From contig NZ_JAMSLX010000009.1 of the NCBI RefSeq assembly GCF_023806085.1, positions 62,001 to 126,000 of the forward strand: DNA of 64,000 nt, in the 5' to 3' direction. Below are positions 31,485 through 41,351 of the stretch, one piece after another (positions within the stretch are counted from its first letter, which is position 1; each line of letters opens with the position of its first letter). Made by a program: the position numbers and the translations under genes. The notes under the pieces are model-generated. The model did no database searches. It was given only the letters and a program-made list of their open reading frames with translations, and was not told where the DNA came from. This DNA is from Hephaestia sp. MAHUQ-44 (GTDB lineage: Bacteria; Pseudomonadota; Alphaproteobacteria; Sphingomonadales; Sphingomonadaceae).

Positions 31485-34400
31485 ATGACTCGAACCTTGT
31501 CCGACGCGGCGCCCGACGTCGCGCCAGCCGCCGCCGCGTCCGCCTTCGCCGCCTCCGCGGCGGCGATCCTTCTTGCCGCCGCCCGGCTCCTGTCCACGCT
31601 CGAAGCCGGCCGACAGGTCGACGCCGCCGAACTGCGCGCCGCCATGTCGCATGCCTTCAACGCCAGCGATGCCGAAGGCGCCTGGGATTGGAAGACCGGC
31701 TATGACGCCTGTGAGGCGGCGACGATCCTGTTCCTGCGCAAATATGGCCGCACGATCCTTGCCCGCACGCCCGCCAGTTCACTCGCGCTGATCGAGCGGA
31801 TCGCCGGACTGCTGCCCAGCCACACGCGCCGATCGGAGACGAGCCAGGCGCTCCAGCAATTCTCCACGCCTCCCGGCCTTGCTTATGTCGCCGCAGTCGC
31901 CGCCGCGATCGGCCCGAACGATCGCGTGCTCGAACCGTCCGCCGGGACTGGCATGCTCGCGATCCATGCCGACCTGGCGCGGGCCGATCTCGCGCTCAAC
32001 GAGCTGGCCGAGGTCCGCGCCGCGCTGCTCGGCCACCTCTTCCCCGGCATCGCGGTGTCGCACCATGATGCCGCGTCGATCGACGATCGGCTGTCGCCGG
32101 CGATCTGCCCGACCGTCGTGCTGATGAATCCGCCTTTCTCGGCCACGGCCGACGTCGATCGCGCGATGAAGGACACGGCGCTGCGCCATATCGCATCGGC
32201 GCTTGCCCGGCTGGAACCCGGCGGGCGGCTGGTGGCGATCACCGGCGCCAGTTGCGCGCCGGCGGCGCCGGCATGGCGCAGCACCTTCGCGCGGCTTCAG
32301 GAGCATGGCCAGGTCCAGTTCACCGCCGCGATCGACGGCAGCGTCTATGCCCGGCACGGGACGTCGGTCGCCACGCGGCTCACCGTCATCGACAAGATCC
32401 CGGCCGACGACCCCGACCGCTTCCCCGAAAGCGTGGGCAAGGCGGCCGACATCGCGACGCTGCTCGCATGGGTGCTCGACCAGATGCCGCCGCGCACGCC
32501 CACCACGCCCGCGCCGGTCGCGGCGTTGCCGATCAGCGCATCAGCCACGGCGATCCGCGCGAAGCCGTCGACCGCGATTGCCAGGGCAGCGCCGGCCGCG
32601 CCCGAGTCCGAAGCGGTCGAACTCGCTTATGAGACGCGGGACTGGACGGCACCCGAAGGGCGTCTCGGCGACAGCATCTACGAGCCCTATGCGCTCCAGT
32701 CGCTCGCCATTCCCGGCGCGCTGCCGCACCCTTCGCCTTTGGTCCAGTCGGCGGCGATGGCGTCGGTCGCCCCGCCCAAGCCTTCCTACCGCCCGCATCT
32801 GCCACCGTCGCTGGTGACGCTCGGTATCCTGTCCGACGCCCAGCTCGAATCGGTGATCTATGCCGGCGAGGCGCATGCCGGTCATCTCTCGGGCGCCTGG
32901 ACAGTCGACGCGACATGGGAGATCGTCTCGGCTGCGCCCGACGACGCCGCGGGCGCGATCCGTTTTCGCCGCGGCTGGTTCCTGGGTGACGGCACCGGCG
33001 CGGGCAAGGGGCGGCAGGTCGCCGGGATCATCCTCGACAATTGGCTGAAAGGGCGCCGTAAGGCAGTCTGGATCAGCAAGTCCGACAAATTGCTCGAAGA
33101 CGCGCAGCGCGACTGGTCGGCGCTCGGCCAGGAGCGGTTGCTGGTGACGCCGCTGTCGCGGTTTCGCCAAGGCACCGACATCCGGCTCGAGGAAGGCGTG
33201 CTGTTCACCACTTATGCGACGCTGCGCTCGCAGGCGCGCGAGGGCAAGAAGTCGCGCGTCGAGCAGATCGTCGACTGGCTCGGCCGCGACTTCGACGGCG
33301 TCCTCGTGTTCGACGAGGCGCACGCCATGGCCAATGCGGTCGGCGGCAAGGGCGAGCGCGGCGCAGTCGCCCCGTCGCAGCAGGGGCGCGCCGGCCTTCG
33401 TCTCCAGCACGCGTTGCCCGATGCGTGGATCGTCTATGTCTCGGCGACCGGCGCGACGACGGTCCAGAATCTCGCTTATGCCCAGCGACTTGGCCTGTGG
33501 GGCGGCGACGATTTCCCGTTCGAGACGCGCGCGGTGTTCGTCACCGCGATCGAGAATGGCGGGGTCGCGGCGATGGAGGTGCTGGCGCGCGACCTCAAGG
33601 CGCTCGGGCTCTATGCCGCGCGGTCGCTGTCGTTCGACGGCGTTGAATATGAGGTGCTCGAACATACGCTGACGCCCGAACAGGTCCGCATCTACGACAG
33701 CTATGCGGCCGCGTTCCAGATCATCCACAACAATCTCGATGCCGCGATGCAGGCCTCCGGCATCACCAGCGCGAGCCACGGCACGCTTAACGCCCAGGCC
33801 AGGTCCGCCGCGCGATCGGCGTTCGAGCAGACCAAGCAGCGCTTTTTCAACCACGTCATCACCGCGATGCAGACGCCGAGCGTGATCGCCAGCATCGAGC
33901 GCGATCTCGCCGCGGGCGAGGCGGCGGTCATCCAGATCGTCTCGACCGGCGAAGCGCTGCAGGAACGCCGCCTCGCCGAGATCCCGACCAACGAATGGGA
34001 CGACGTCTCGATCGATATCACCCCGCGCGAATATGTGCTGGACTATCTCGAGCACGGCTTCCCGGTGCAATTGTTCGAGCCGTTCACCGACAAGGAAGGC
34101 AATCTCGCGTCCCGGCCGGGGCGCGACGACGACGGCAATCCGGTAATCAGCCGCGAGGCGGTCCGGCGGCGCGAAGCGATGATCGAGAAACTGGCCGCTC
34201 TGCCGCCGGTGCCCGGCGCGCTCGACCAGGTTATCCAGCATTTCGGGACCGACAAGGTCGCCGAGGTGACCGGACGGTCGCGGCGCATCGTGCCCAAACG
34301 CCGGGACGACGGTACGATCCGCTTTGCGGTCGAGAACCGTCCGGCATCGGCGAGCCTGGCCGAGACGCAGGCATTCATGGACGATCTGAAGCCGATCCTG

Positions 34401-35834
34401 ATCTTCTCGGAGGCGGGCGGCACCGGCCGCAGCTATCACGCCGACCTTGCGTGCCGGAACCAGCGCCTGCGCAACCATTACGGCCTCGAATTCGGGTTCA
34501 AGGCGGACAGCGCGATCCAGGGCTTCGGCCGCGATCATCGCACCAACCAGAAGCAGCCGCCGCGCTATCGGCCGGTGACGACCGATGTGAAGGGGCAGAA
34601 GCGCTTCATCTCGACCATCGCGCGCCGCCTCGATTCGCTCGGCGCGATCACGCGCGGGCAGCGGCAGGCCGGCAGCCAGAACATGTTCCGCCCTGAGGAC
34701 AACCTCGAATCCGCTTATGCGCGCGACGCGCTCAACCAACTCTATCGGCTGATCGCGCGCGGTGCGGTCGCGGGCTGTTCGCTGGATGATTTCCAGGCAG
34801 CGACCGGCCTGTCGATTGTGACCAGCGAAGGCGGCATGCGCGAGGAATTGCCCGGCATCACCACCTTCCTCAACCGGATGCTGGCGCTCACCATCGCGAT
34901 GCAGGATCTGTTGTTCGGCGTGTTCGAGGGCCTGCTCAGCGCCCGCATCGAAGGCGCGATCGCCAGCGGCACGTTCGAACTCGGGCTGGAAACGCTCCAG
35001 GCCGCGAGCTTCCGCGTCGTCGATCGCGCGCCGATCTACAGCCATCCCAGCACCGGCGCGCAGACGGCATTGCTCACGATCGAGCGTAAGGAGAAGCTCG
35101 TTCCGCTGTCGCTCGATGAAGCACTGGCGCTTGTCGACGATCGCGGCGCGGGCATGCTGGTCAACGCCCAGACCGGCCGCGCGGCGCTCCGGCGCCGGGC
35201 GCGCAGCATCACCGACGATGACGGTGCGGTCCATCCGCGCGTACGGCTGGTCTGGCCGTTGACCGACGCGGTGATGCGCGCCGAGCCGCTAACGGCAAGC
35301 GCGTGGCAGCCCGCCGATCGCGCGGCATTCAGCGCGGCATGGTCGGCGGAGTTGGCCGACCTCCCCGCGTTCGAGACATCGACGCTGCATATCGTGTCGG
35401 GCCTGCTGCTGCCGATCTGGAAGCGGCTCCCCGACGAGTCGACACGGGTCTATCGGCTCCAGACCGACGAGGGCGAACGGATCATCGGCCGCCGCGTGTC
35501 GCCCGCCTGGGCTGCGACGGTCGCCAATGACAACAAGCCCATCCAGCTCTCGGGTGACGAGGCGCTGGCGATGCTGCTCGAAGGCGATACCATGCTGCTC
35601 CTGGCCGACGGCCAGGCGCTGAAGCGCGTGCGCGCGATGGGCGTCTGGCGGATCGAGCTGACCGGGTTCAACGACCTCGGCGTCGAGCGGCTCAAGGCGA
35701 TGGGCTTGATCTCCGAGATCGTCTCGTGGAAGCTGCGCCTCTACGTGCCGACAGGGGCTGTCGGCGCCGACGTGCTGGGGCGTCTACTCGAACGCTATCC
35801 GATCGAGCGGGTCTCGGCGCGCAAGGCTGCCTGA
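31485..35834 (+). CDS. N6-adenine-methylase-like and SF2 helicase fusion (strawberry notch type)
   Basis: A 1,449-residue protein. Residues about 140-330 form a Rossmann methyltransferase with VLEPSAGTGMLAIHADLA (SAM site) and TVVLMNPPFSATADVDRAM (NPPF, the adenine-N6 signature). Residues about 480-700 are a helicase ATPase: RGWFLGDGTGAGKGRQVAGI (Walker A, with GK) and FDGVLVFDEAHAMANAVGG (DEAH). Residues about 960-1100 hold the strawberry-notch C-terminal helicase region with SEAGGTGRSYHAD and IQGFGRDHRTNQKQPPRY. The ATG at 31485 follows the leader GGAGACTCTCC. A recurrent hub gene of sphingomonad elements; it may methylate or remodel transferred DNA, unproven. Confidence 0.9.
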   Translation: MTRTLSDAAPDVAPAAAASAFAASAAAILLAAARLLSTLEAGRQVDAAELRAAMSHAFNASDAEGAWDWKTGYDACEAATILFLRKYGRTILARTPASSLALIERIAGLLPSHTRRSETSQALQQFSTPPGLAYVAAVAAAIGPNDRVLEPSAGTGMLAIHADLARADLALNELAEVRAALLGHLFPGIAVSHHDAASIDDRLSPAICPTVVLMNPPFSATADVDRAMKDTALRHIASALARLEPGGRLVAITGASCAPAAPAWRSTFARLQEHGQVQFTAAIDGSVYARHGTSVATRLTVIDKIPADDPDRFPESVGKAADIATLLAWVLDQMPPRTPTTPAPVAALPISASATAIRAKPSTAIARAAPAAPESEAVELAYETRDWTAPEGRLGDSIYEPYALQSLAIPGALPHPSPLVQSAAMASVAPPKPSYRPHLPPSLVTLGILSDAQLESVIYAGEAHAGHLSGAWTVDATWEIVSAAPDDAAGAIRFRRGWFLGDGTGAGKGRQVAGIILDNWLKGRRKAVWISKSDKLLEDAQRDWSALGQERLLVTPLSRFRQGTDIRLEEGVLFTTYATLRSQAREGKKSRVEQIVDWLGRDFDGVLVFDEAHAMANAVGGKGERGAVAPSQQGRAGLRLQHALPDAWIVYVSATGATTVQNLAYAQRLGLWGGDDFPFETRAVFVTAIENGGVAAMEVLARDLKALGLYAARSLSFDGVEYEVLEHTLTPEQVRIYDSYAAAFQIIHNNLDAAMQASGITSASHGTLNAQARSAARSAFEQTKQRFFNHVITAMQTPSVIASIERDLAAGEAAVIQIVSTGEALQERRLAEIPTNEWDDVSIDITPREYVLDYLEHGFPVQLFEPFTDKEGNLASRPGRDDDGNPVISREAVRRREAMIEKLAALPPVPGALDQVIQHFGTDKVAEVTGRSRRIVPKRRDDGTIRFAVENRPASASLAETQAFMDDLKPILIFSEAGGTGRSYHADLACRNQRLRNHYGLEFGFKADSAIQGFGRDHRTNQKQPPRYRPVTTDVKGQKRFISTIARRLDSLGAITRGQRQAGSQNMFRPEDNLESAYARDALNQLYRLIARGAVAGCSLDDFQAATGLSIVTSEGGMREELPGITTFLNRMLALTIAMQDLLFGVFEGLLSARIEGAIASGTFELGLETLQAASFRVVDRAPIYSHPSTGAQTALLTIERKEKLVPLSLDEALALVDDRGAGMLVNAQTGRAALRRRARSITDDDGAVHPRVRLVWPLTDAVMRAEPLTASAWQPADRAAFSAAWSAELADLPAFETSTLHIVSGLLLPIWKRLPDESTRVYRLQTDEGERIIGRRVSPAWAATVANDNKPIQLSGDEALAMLLEGDTMLLLADGQALKRVRAMGVWRIELTGFNDLGVERLKAMGLISEIVSWKLRLYVPTGAVGADVLGRLLERYPIERVSARKAA

Positions 35835-35845
35835 GGAGCCCCGTG

Positions 35846-36934
35846 ATGCAAAGCCCCGCCAGTCAGATAGCCGCCGCCCTTGCCGACCGGGCCGAGGCGG
35901 TCTGTCGCCGCTATCTGTCCAATGGCCGCAAGGAAGGCCGCTACTGGCTGGTCGGGGACGTCCACAATGCCGCCGGGCGCAGCCTCTACGTTCGGCTGGT
36001 CGCGTCGCCCGATGGGCGCGGGCTGGCCGGCAAATGGACCGATGCCCAGAATGGCGATCACGGCGACCTGCTCGATATCATCGCCGCTTCGCGTGGGCAT
36101 CGAACCTTGCGCGACACGCTCGACGAGGCGCGACGCTTCCTGAGCCTGCCGCAGCCCCCGCCGAGCCTCACGCCGCCGCCGCGGCGCAGCAAGGCTCCGA
36201 CCGGGACGCCGGAAGCGGCGCGACGGCTGTTGGCCGCATCGGAACCGATCAACGGCACGATTGCCGCTGTCCACCTCGCCGCGCGTGGCATCACCGACCT
36301 CACCGGCTGCGACGCGCTGCGCTTTCATCCACGCTGTTGGTATCGGCCGTCCGACGAGGATGAGCCCGGCGTCCACAACGCATGGCCGGCGATGATCGCG
36401 GCGGTGACCGATCTCGACGGCACCGTCACCGGCGTCCACCGCACCTGGCTCCGGCGTGACGGCTCGGCCAAGGCGCCGATCGCTTATCCCCGCCGCGCCA
36501 TGGGCCACCTGCTCGGCAACGGCGTGCGGTTCGGCGCGAGCGGGCCCGTCATGCTCGCCGCGGAAGGCATCGAGACATTGCTGTCGCTGCGCCAGGTCAT
36601 GCCGACTCTTCCGGCAATCGCCGGCCTATCCGCCGCCCATCTCGCCGCCATCCTGTTCCCAGCCCGTCTGCGCCGCCTCTATGTCGCGCGCGACGACGAT
36701 CCCGCGGGCGCCACCGCGTTCACGACCCTTGTCCAGCGCGCATTGCCGGTCGGGATCGAGGTCGTGCCGCTCGACCCGCGCCTCGACGATTTCAATAGCG
36801 ATCTCGTCACTTTCGGGCGTCGACGCATAGCGGAAAGCCTGTCCGCCCAGCTCTGGTCCGACGATGCCGCGCAGTTCCTCGACGCCGGCGATGGATCCGG
36901 CCGGTCGCCCCGGATCGACCGGCAGCGCCCATAG
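35846..36934 (+). CDS. Toprim-domain protein (primase/DUF7146-like)
   Basis: A 362-residue protein. The N-terminal half resembles the zinc-less primase-associated segment (RYWLVGDVHNAAGRSLYVRL, LAGKWTDAQNGDHGDLLDII). The C-terminal half is a Toprim_3 domain: GPVMLAAEGIETLLSLRQVM with the catalytic Glu and RRLYVARDDDPAGATAFTTL with the DxD pair. It sits 11 bases after the methylase-helicase stop, with GAGGAG upstream, so the two are co-transcribed. Likely used in priming or processing of transferred single strands. Confidence 0.87.
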   Translation: MQSPASQIAAALADRAEAVCRRYLSNGRKEGRYWLVGDVHNAAGRSLYVRLVASPDGRGLAGKWTDAQNGDHGDLLDIIAASRGHRTLRDTLDEARRFLSLPQPPPSLTPPPRRSKAPTGTPEAARRLLAASEPINGTIAAVHLAARGITDLTGCDALRFHPRCWYRPSDEDEPGVHNAWPAMIAAVTDLDGTVTGVHRTWLRRDGSAKAPIAYPRRAMGHLLGNGVRFGASGPVMLAAEGIETLLSLRQVMPTLPAIAGLSAAHLAAILFPARLRRLYVARDDDPAGATAFTTLVQRALPVGIEVVPLDPRLDDFNSDLVTFGRRRIAESLSAQLWSDDAAQFLDAGDGSGRSPRIDRQRP

Positions 36935-37206
36935 CCATGACAGTTCCCGACAGAGGCCGCGCCTTCGGCCTTCGATAGAGGGCGACTGCGGCAACCGTCC
37001 CGCGGCAGCAATGGCGCGGCCTGCGGCTATTTTCCGCCGGGGCGCGGGCGCCCCTTTACATCGCGAAACAAAATAGCCTTGGCCGCGCCATCCTCCGCTG
37101 GCGCTCCGGCCGCGTCCCTCTCGGGGACGCGGTGCAGCCGCGTGCCGCCCGCCGCCGGTCGTCGCCACGAAGGCCGCGACAGGCGCGGCTCATCCGGAGA
37201 CTATCC

Positions 37207-38145
37207 ATGGCGATCGATCTCGACCACCCCGAACAGGACGAACCCCAGCCCGGTTCCACCGCTTACGTCCTCCAGGAGATGCAGCTCTACAGCTATCGTC
37301 CCTTCGAGGACGAACCCGACGGCCGCCCGCTTCCCGACACCCGCCTGATGGGAGGCGCGATCGCCGACATCTTCGACGCGATGGTGGCCTGCCTGATCGA
37401 CACGCGGATCGAACCCGACCTCGAAGACCTTGCGTGGAACATCGTCAACGTCTTCCAGCGCGCCGGCGAGAGGATCGAGCGCGGGCTGGACGACAATGAA
37501 CGCGCCCAGAAGCGATTGGAGCGGCAGCAGGATGGCAGCGAGGTGAAGTCGGTCGAGCTGGAGCGCAAGATCGCCGAAGGCATCACCATGATCGAGCGCC
37601 GTGACACGATGGAATTGTTCCGCGACCTGGGCGCCGAACAGTTCCGCGTCCATCTGCGCAAGCCGTGGCTGCCGCGGTCGGGACCGATGGTGAACCGCAA
37701 GGCGCTGACCTCGGCGGTGCTCGACAGCCGCAAGCAGATCGACAAGCGGGCATACCAGGACGCCCGCGTCCTCAACCCCGATGGTCCCCGCTTCGTCCTC
37801 AGCGCCGGTCCGAACTACCAGGACCACGCGCTCATCTGCGGCACACTCGACAAATTGCTCGCGCAGTTTCCCGACATGGTGTTGGTGCATGGCAAGACGC
37901 CGACCGGCGGCGAGCACATTGCCGCGTGCTGGGCGCGCAATCGCAATGTGCCGCAGGATCCGCGAAAGCCCGACTGGGACAAGCACGGCAATGCGGCGCC
38001 GTTCAAGCGAAACGACGTCATGCTCCAGATCATGCCCAAAGGCGTCATCGTCTTCCCCGGCTCGGGCATCCAGGCCAATCTCGCCGACAAGGCGCGCAAG
38101 CTCGGCATCAAGGTCTGGGACTTCCGCGAGGCCCGGGCACCCTGA
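37207..38145 (+). CDS. DUF2493 domain-containing protein
   Basis: A 312-residue protein. Residues 1-190 are helical and charged (VELERKIAEGITMIERRDTM). The C-terminal DUF2493 domain is a Rossmann-like SLOG/TIR-type nucleotide-binding module: PRFVLSAGPNYQDHALICGT, MVLVHGKTPTGGEHIAACWA and IMPKGVIVFPGSGIQANLAD. DUF2493 is typical of these elements. The start follows a leader with the hairpin CGCGTCCC/GGGACGCG and the motif GGAGACTATCC, like that before the methylase-helicase gene. Confidence 0.85.
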   Translation: MAIDLDHPEQDEPQPGSTAYVLQEMQLYSYRPFEDEPDGRPLPDTRLMGGAIADIFDAMVACLIDTRIEPDLEDLAWNIVNVFQRAGERIERGLDDNERAQKRLERQQDGSEVKSVELERKIAEGITMIERRDTMELFRDLGAEQFRVHLRKPWLPRSGPMVNRKALTSAVLDSRKQIDKRAYQDARVLNPDGPRFVLSAGPNYQDHALICGTLDKLLAQFPDMVLVHGKTPTGGEHIAACWARNRNVPQDPRKPDWDKHGNAAPFKRNDVMLQIMPKGVIVFPGSGIQANLADKARKLGIKVWDFREARAP

Positions 38146-38215
38146 TCGCCCGCCATGCGCCGCCGCACCGGTTTCCACCGTGCATCCCTCCTTATCTGTT
38201 GCTAGGCTGTTCTCA

Positions 38216-39154
38216 ATGCGGACCGATCTCGATCACCTCCCTGCCCAGAAGCGCCGCGAACTCGAGCGGATCGTCCAGATCATCTTCGAGGAATTCGCGG
38301 ACGCGGTGGCGCTCGCCAAGCACAAATGGAAGAAACAGGGGCGGATCGAGAAGATCATCCTCTATGGTAGCTATGCGCGCGGCGGCTGGGTCGACGAGCC
38401 GCACACCACCAAGGGCTATCAGTCGGACTATGACCTGCTGATCATCGTCAACGACAAGCGCCTGACCGATCGGGTCGATTACTGGCTCAAGCTGGAGGAG
38501 CGGCTCAACCGGGAGCTGGCGATCACCAAGGCGCTGCGCACGCCGGTCAATTTCATAGTTCATACGCTTCAGGAGGTGAACGACGGGCTCGCGCACGGCC
38601 GCTACTTCTTCATGGACGTCAAGCGCGATGGCATCGCGATCTATCAGACGCTGCCGACCGAGCTGCACGAGCCCAAGCCCAAGACCCCGCCCAAGGCGCT
38701 CGAGATGGCGCGGGAGTATTTCGACGAGTGGTTTCCAGCGGCCGCCGGACGTCTCGACACCGCAAAATACACAATGTCCCAAGGGCGCTTGAAGGAGGCG
38801 GTGTTTGACATGCACCAAGCCTCCGAATTCCTATATCATTGCGTGCTTTTGGTAGTCACCTTCTACACCCCGCATGTCCACAATATCGGTTTCCTGCGCA
38901 CGCAGGCCGAGCGGCTCGATCGTCGTTTGGTCGATGCCTGGCCGCGCGAGAACCGGTTCGAGCAGCGCACTTGGGAGAAACTCAAGGACGCCTATGTGAA
39001 GGCGCGCTACTCGAAACATTATCGGATCTCGGAAGCCGAGCTTGAATGGCTGAAGCGCCACATAGAGGAGCTTGGCCGTGTCGTTCACGAGATCTGTTCG
39101 GAGCGGATTGCCGAGCTGGAGGCGAAAGCAAACGCGTCGAGGACGAGCGGTTGA
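38216..39154 (+). CDS. Single-chain nucleotidyltransferase-HEPN protein
   Basis: A 312-residue fusion. Residues about 35-130 are a minimal nucleotidyltransferase with KIILYGSYARGGWVD (GSxARG) and GYQSDYDLLIIVNDKR (catalytic DYD). Residues about 165-300 are a HEPN-type helical domain (FDMHQASEFLYHCVLLVVTF, TPHVHNIGFLRTQAERLD). MNT and HEPN proteins usually form two-gene toxin-antitoxin pairs in which the transferase AMPylates the HEPN RNase; here both are on one chain. The strict RX4-6H RNase motif is not obvious, so it may be a modified or non-toxic variant. First cargo gene after the DUF2493 backbone gene. Confidence 0.82.
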   Translation: MRTDLDHLPAQKRRELERIVQIIFEEFADAVALAKHKWKKQGRIEKIILYGSYARGGWVDEPHTTKGYQSDYDLLIIVNDKRLTDRVDYWLKLEERLNRELAITKALRTPVNFIVHTLQEVNDGLAHGRYFFMDVKRDGIAIYQTLPTELHEPKPKTPPKALEMAREYFDEWFPAAAGRLDTAKYTMSQGRLKEAVFDMHQASEFLYHCVLLVVTFYTPHVHNIGFLRTQAERLDRRLVDAWPRENRFEQRTWEKLKDAYVKARYSKHYRISEAELEWLKRHIEELGRVVHEICSERIAELEAKANASRTSG

Positions 39155-39392
39155 CCTGCCGCCCCTTGGGTCGATCGGCATCGCTGGGCAGGCCTTAGGT
39201 GTTGAACGCGTGACCGCTGGCGCCGACAAAGCTGCCGATCGGTATCGCCAGCGGCGCCCCTGGGAGCTGCCGTCGTTCTTGTCCAGCATAGCTGCGACAA
39301 ATGGCTGGCCCTGGGGCCAGGCCGGCTATCTCGCTTTGAGCATGCAGGTCGGGAACCGGGCGCTCGCCCACACGATCGACTCAGGATTTCGA

Positions 39393-40277
39393 TCAGGACA
39401 AGCCCGCCAGAAGCGGCGCGTAGGCGCTGAGCCTGCGGGATATGAACTCGGTGAAGAGCCGCACGCGCTTGGTCTTGCGTGTTTCCCCCTGGGTGAGCAG
39501 CCAGAGCGTTCCGTATAAGTGCAGGTCGGTGCCCGGCACCCGCGCCAGAAGCGGGTCGGCATCTGCGACGAAACACGGCAGCGTCGTGATGCCGAGTCCT
39601 TGTCGCACTGCGACGATCTGCGCCTGGGCATCCGTGACCCTGAACGGAACCTCGGCGGTGCGAACATCACCCTCGTCGGCCCAGTCTGGTTTGCCATGGC
39701 TGCTGATGACGATCCACCGGATGGGGTCGGCCGCGCCCGTATGCCACGCGGCCAGAAGGTTACGGGACATATAAACGCTTCCGAACAATTCCGGTCCCTT
39801 CAGGCCGTGAAGATTGAGCGGCAAAGTCTTGCGATCGTACACGACACGGATTGCGACGTCGGCCTCGCGGTTCGTCAGATTGGCCAGATCACCGGACGAC
39901 AGGATTTCCATCTCGATGTCCGGATGCAGTCGCGCGAAATCGGCGAAATCCGGCATGAGCAGGTGTGTCGCGAGTGGCGGCGCCAACGTCACCCGCAGAC
40001 GACCGCGCACGCTCTGGTCGCGGCCAAAGATCCGCGTCTCGAGCTGGAGCGACGATGCTTCCATCTGGTCCGCGAGCTCGAGAACCTCCTCGCCGGCGGC
40101 CGTCAGGCGGTAGCCCGAAGGCAGCTTTTCGAACATCTGCGCGCCGAGGCGTTCCTCGAGTTGCGCGATGCGACGCAGCACGGTCGCGTGATTCACCCCG
40201 AGGCGCCCGGCGGCGGCCCGCACGGAGCCTTCGCGCGCCACGGCAAGAAAATAGCGGACGTCATCCCAGTCGATCAT
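39393..40277 (-). CDS. LysR-family transcriptional regulator
   Basis: A 294-residue regulator with an N-terminal winged helix (DDVRYFLAVAREGSVRAAAG, LGVNHATVLRRIAQLEERLG) and a periplasmic-binding-like effector domain. The ATG at 40277 is preferred over one at 40337 by family N terminus. It diverges from three oxidoreductase genes, the classical arrangement for LysR control of the neighbouring operon. Confidence 0.92.
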   Translation of the reverse strand: MIDWDDVRYFLAVAREGSVRAAAGRLGVNHATVLRRIAQLEERLGAQMFEKLPSGYRLTAAGEEVLELADQMEASSLQLETRIFGRDQSVRGRLRVTLAPPLATHLLMPDFADFARLHPDIEMEILSSGDLANLTNREADVAIRVVYDRKTLPLNLHGLKGPELFGSVYMSRNLLAAWHTGAADPIRWIVISSHGKPDWADEGDVRTAEVPFRVTDAQAQIVAVRQGLGITTLPCFVADADPLLARVPGTDLHLYGTLWLLTQGETRKTKRVRLFTEFISRRLSAYAPLLAGLS

Positions 40278-40553
40278 GGTGCAATCCCGCACCGCTCGGT
40301 GCGCCTCTCCAAAGCCCGGATCCAGCGCGTTGTACATCAGTATCGGTCCTCACCATAGCTCATGTCGCCGAGCGCGACCCAGTTCCGAACGGCAGACACC
40401 GCGTTCGCGGCGGTGCCAGTCGCCCAACCGGATCGATTCCGCACCACCGATGTGCGTGCTTTCGCACTGAACGCCCGACCCGGGCGTCGCCATCTCCGCA
40501 AGTCTCGGGAGCGTTCCCGAACGATCAACGGCGAAAGCCTGAAAGGAGAAGTC

Positions 40554-41288
40554 ATGGGGAAGCTCGAGGGCAAGGTTGCCGTCATCACGGGTGGTGCCAC
40601 CGGCATTGGCCGCGCCGCGGCAAAGCGCTTCATCGAGGAGGGTGCTTTCGTGTTCATCTTCGGCCGCCGGCAGGACGCGCTCGATGCCGCTGTCGCAGAA
40701 CTCGGACCCAATGCCCGGGCGGTGAAGGGCTCGGTCTCTGATGAGACCGACCTCGACAAGCTCTACGCGGCGGTGAAGGCCGAACGCGGAACCCTCGACA
40801 TCGTCTTCGCCAATGCCGGGACGGGAAGCCTGCTTGCCCTCGGCCAGATCACCGCCGAGCACATCGACGAAACCTTCGACACCAACGTGAAGGGTACGAT
40901 CTTCACGGTCCAGAAGGCGCTGCCGCTGATGGGCCAGGGCGGTTCGATCATCCTGACCGGATCGAGCGCGGGCACCACGGGAGCGCCGGCATTCAGCGCC
41001 TATAGTGCGAGCAAGGCGGCCGTGCGCAACCTCGCGCGGAGCTGGGCGGAGGATCTGAAGGGCACCGGCATCCGGGTCAACGTGCTGTCGCCCGGGCCGA
41101 CCGCGACCGAACTCGCGAAGGCGGCGGTGGGCGAGGAAGGCATGAAGGTCTTCGCCTCGATGACTCCGCTTCAGCGCATGGCCGATCCGGCGGAGATCGG
41201 CGCGGCGACTGCCTTTCTCGCGTCGTCGGACAGCAGCTTCATGACCGCCAGCGAACTCGCCGTCGACGGCGGCATTGCGCAACTCTGA
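40554..41288 (+). CDS. Short-chain dehydrogenase/reductase (SDR 1)
   Basis: A 244-residue classical SDR: VAVITGGATGIGRAAAKRFI (TGxxxGIG cofactor loop), VFANAGTGSL (NAG), the catalytic Ser in IILTGSSAGTTGAP and YSASKAAVRNLAR (YxxxK). AAAGGAG precedes the ATG. The frame is open further upstream but without similarity. Substrate unknown; it resembles the SDRs seen with LysR regulators in electrophile or aldehyde stress loci. Confidence 0.9.
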   Translation: MGKLEGKVAVITGGATGIGRAAAKRFIEEGAFVFIFGRRQDALDAAVAELGPNARAVKGSVSDETDLDKLYAAVKAERGTLDIVFANAGTGSLLALGQITAEHIDETFDTNVKGTIFTVQKALPLMGQGGSIILTGSSAGTTGAPAFSAYSASKAAVRNLARSWAEDLKGTGIRVNVLSPGPTATELAKAAVGEEGMKVFASMTPLQRMADPAEIGAATAFLASSDSSFMTASELAVDGGIAQL

Positions 41289-41351
41289 CGCGCTACGCCC
41301 AGCCGGTCGCTCCATGAGCCGATCATACAAACACCCATGAAGGAAAATGAA

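Noticed and set aside
32541..35234. 897-codon open frame on the minus strand opposite the methylase-helicase
   Set aside because: Arg/Asp/Gly-rich shadow of a strongly coding plus-strand gene; no family motif and no ribosome site.
39155..39392. Small ORFs between the MNT-HEPN and LysR genes
   Set aside because: Short frames without ribosome sites or motifs; treated as intergenic.
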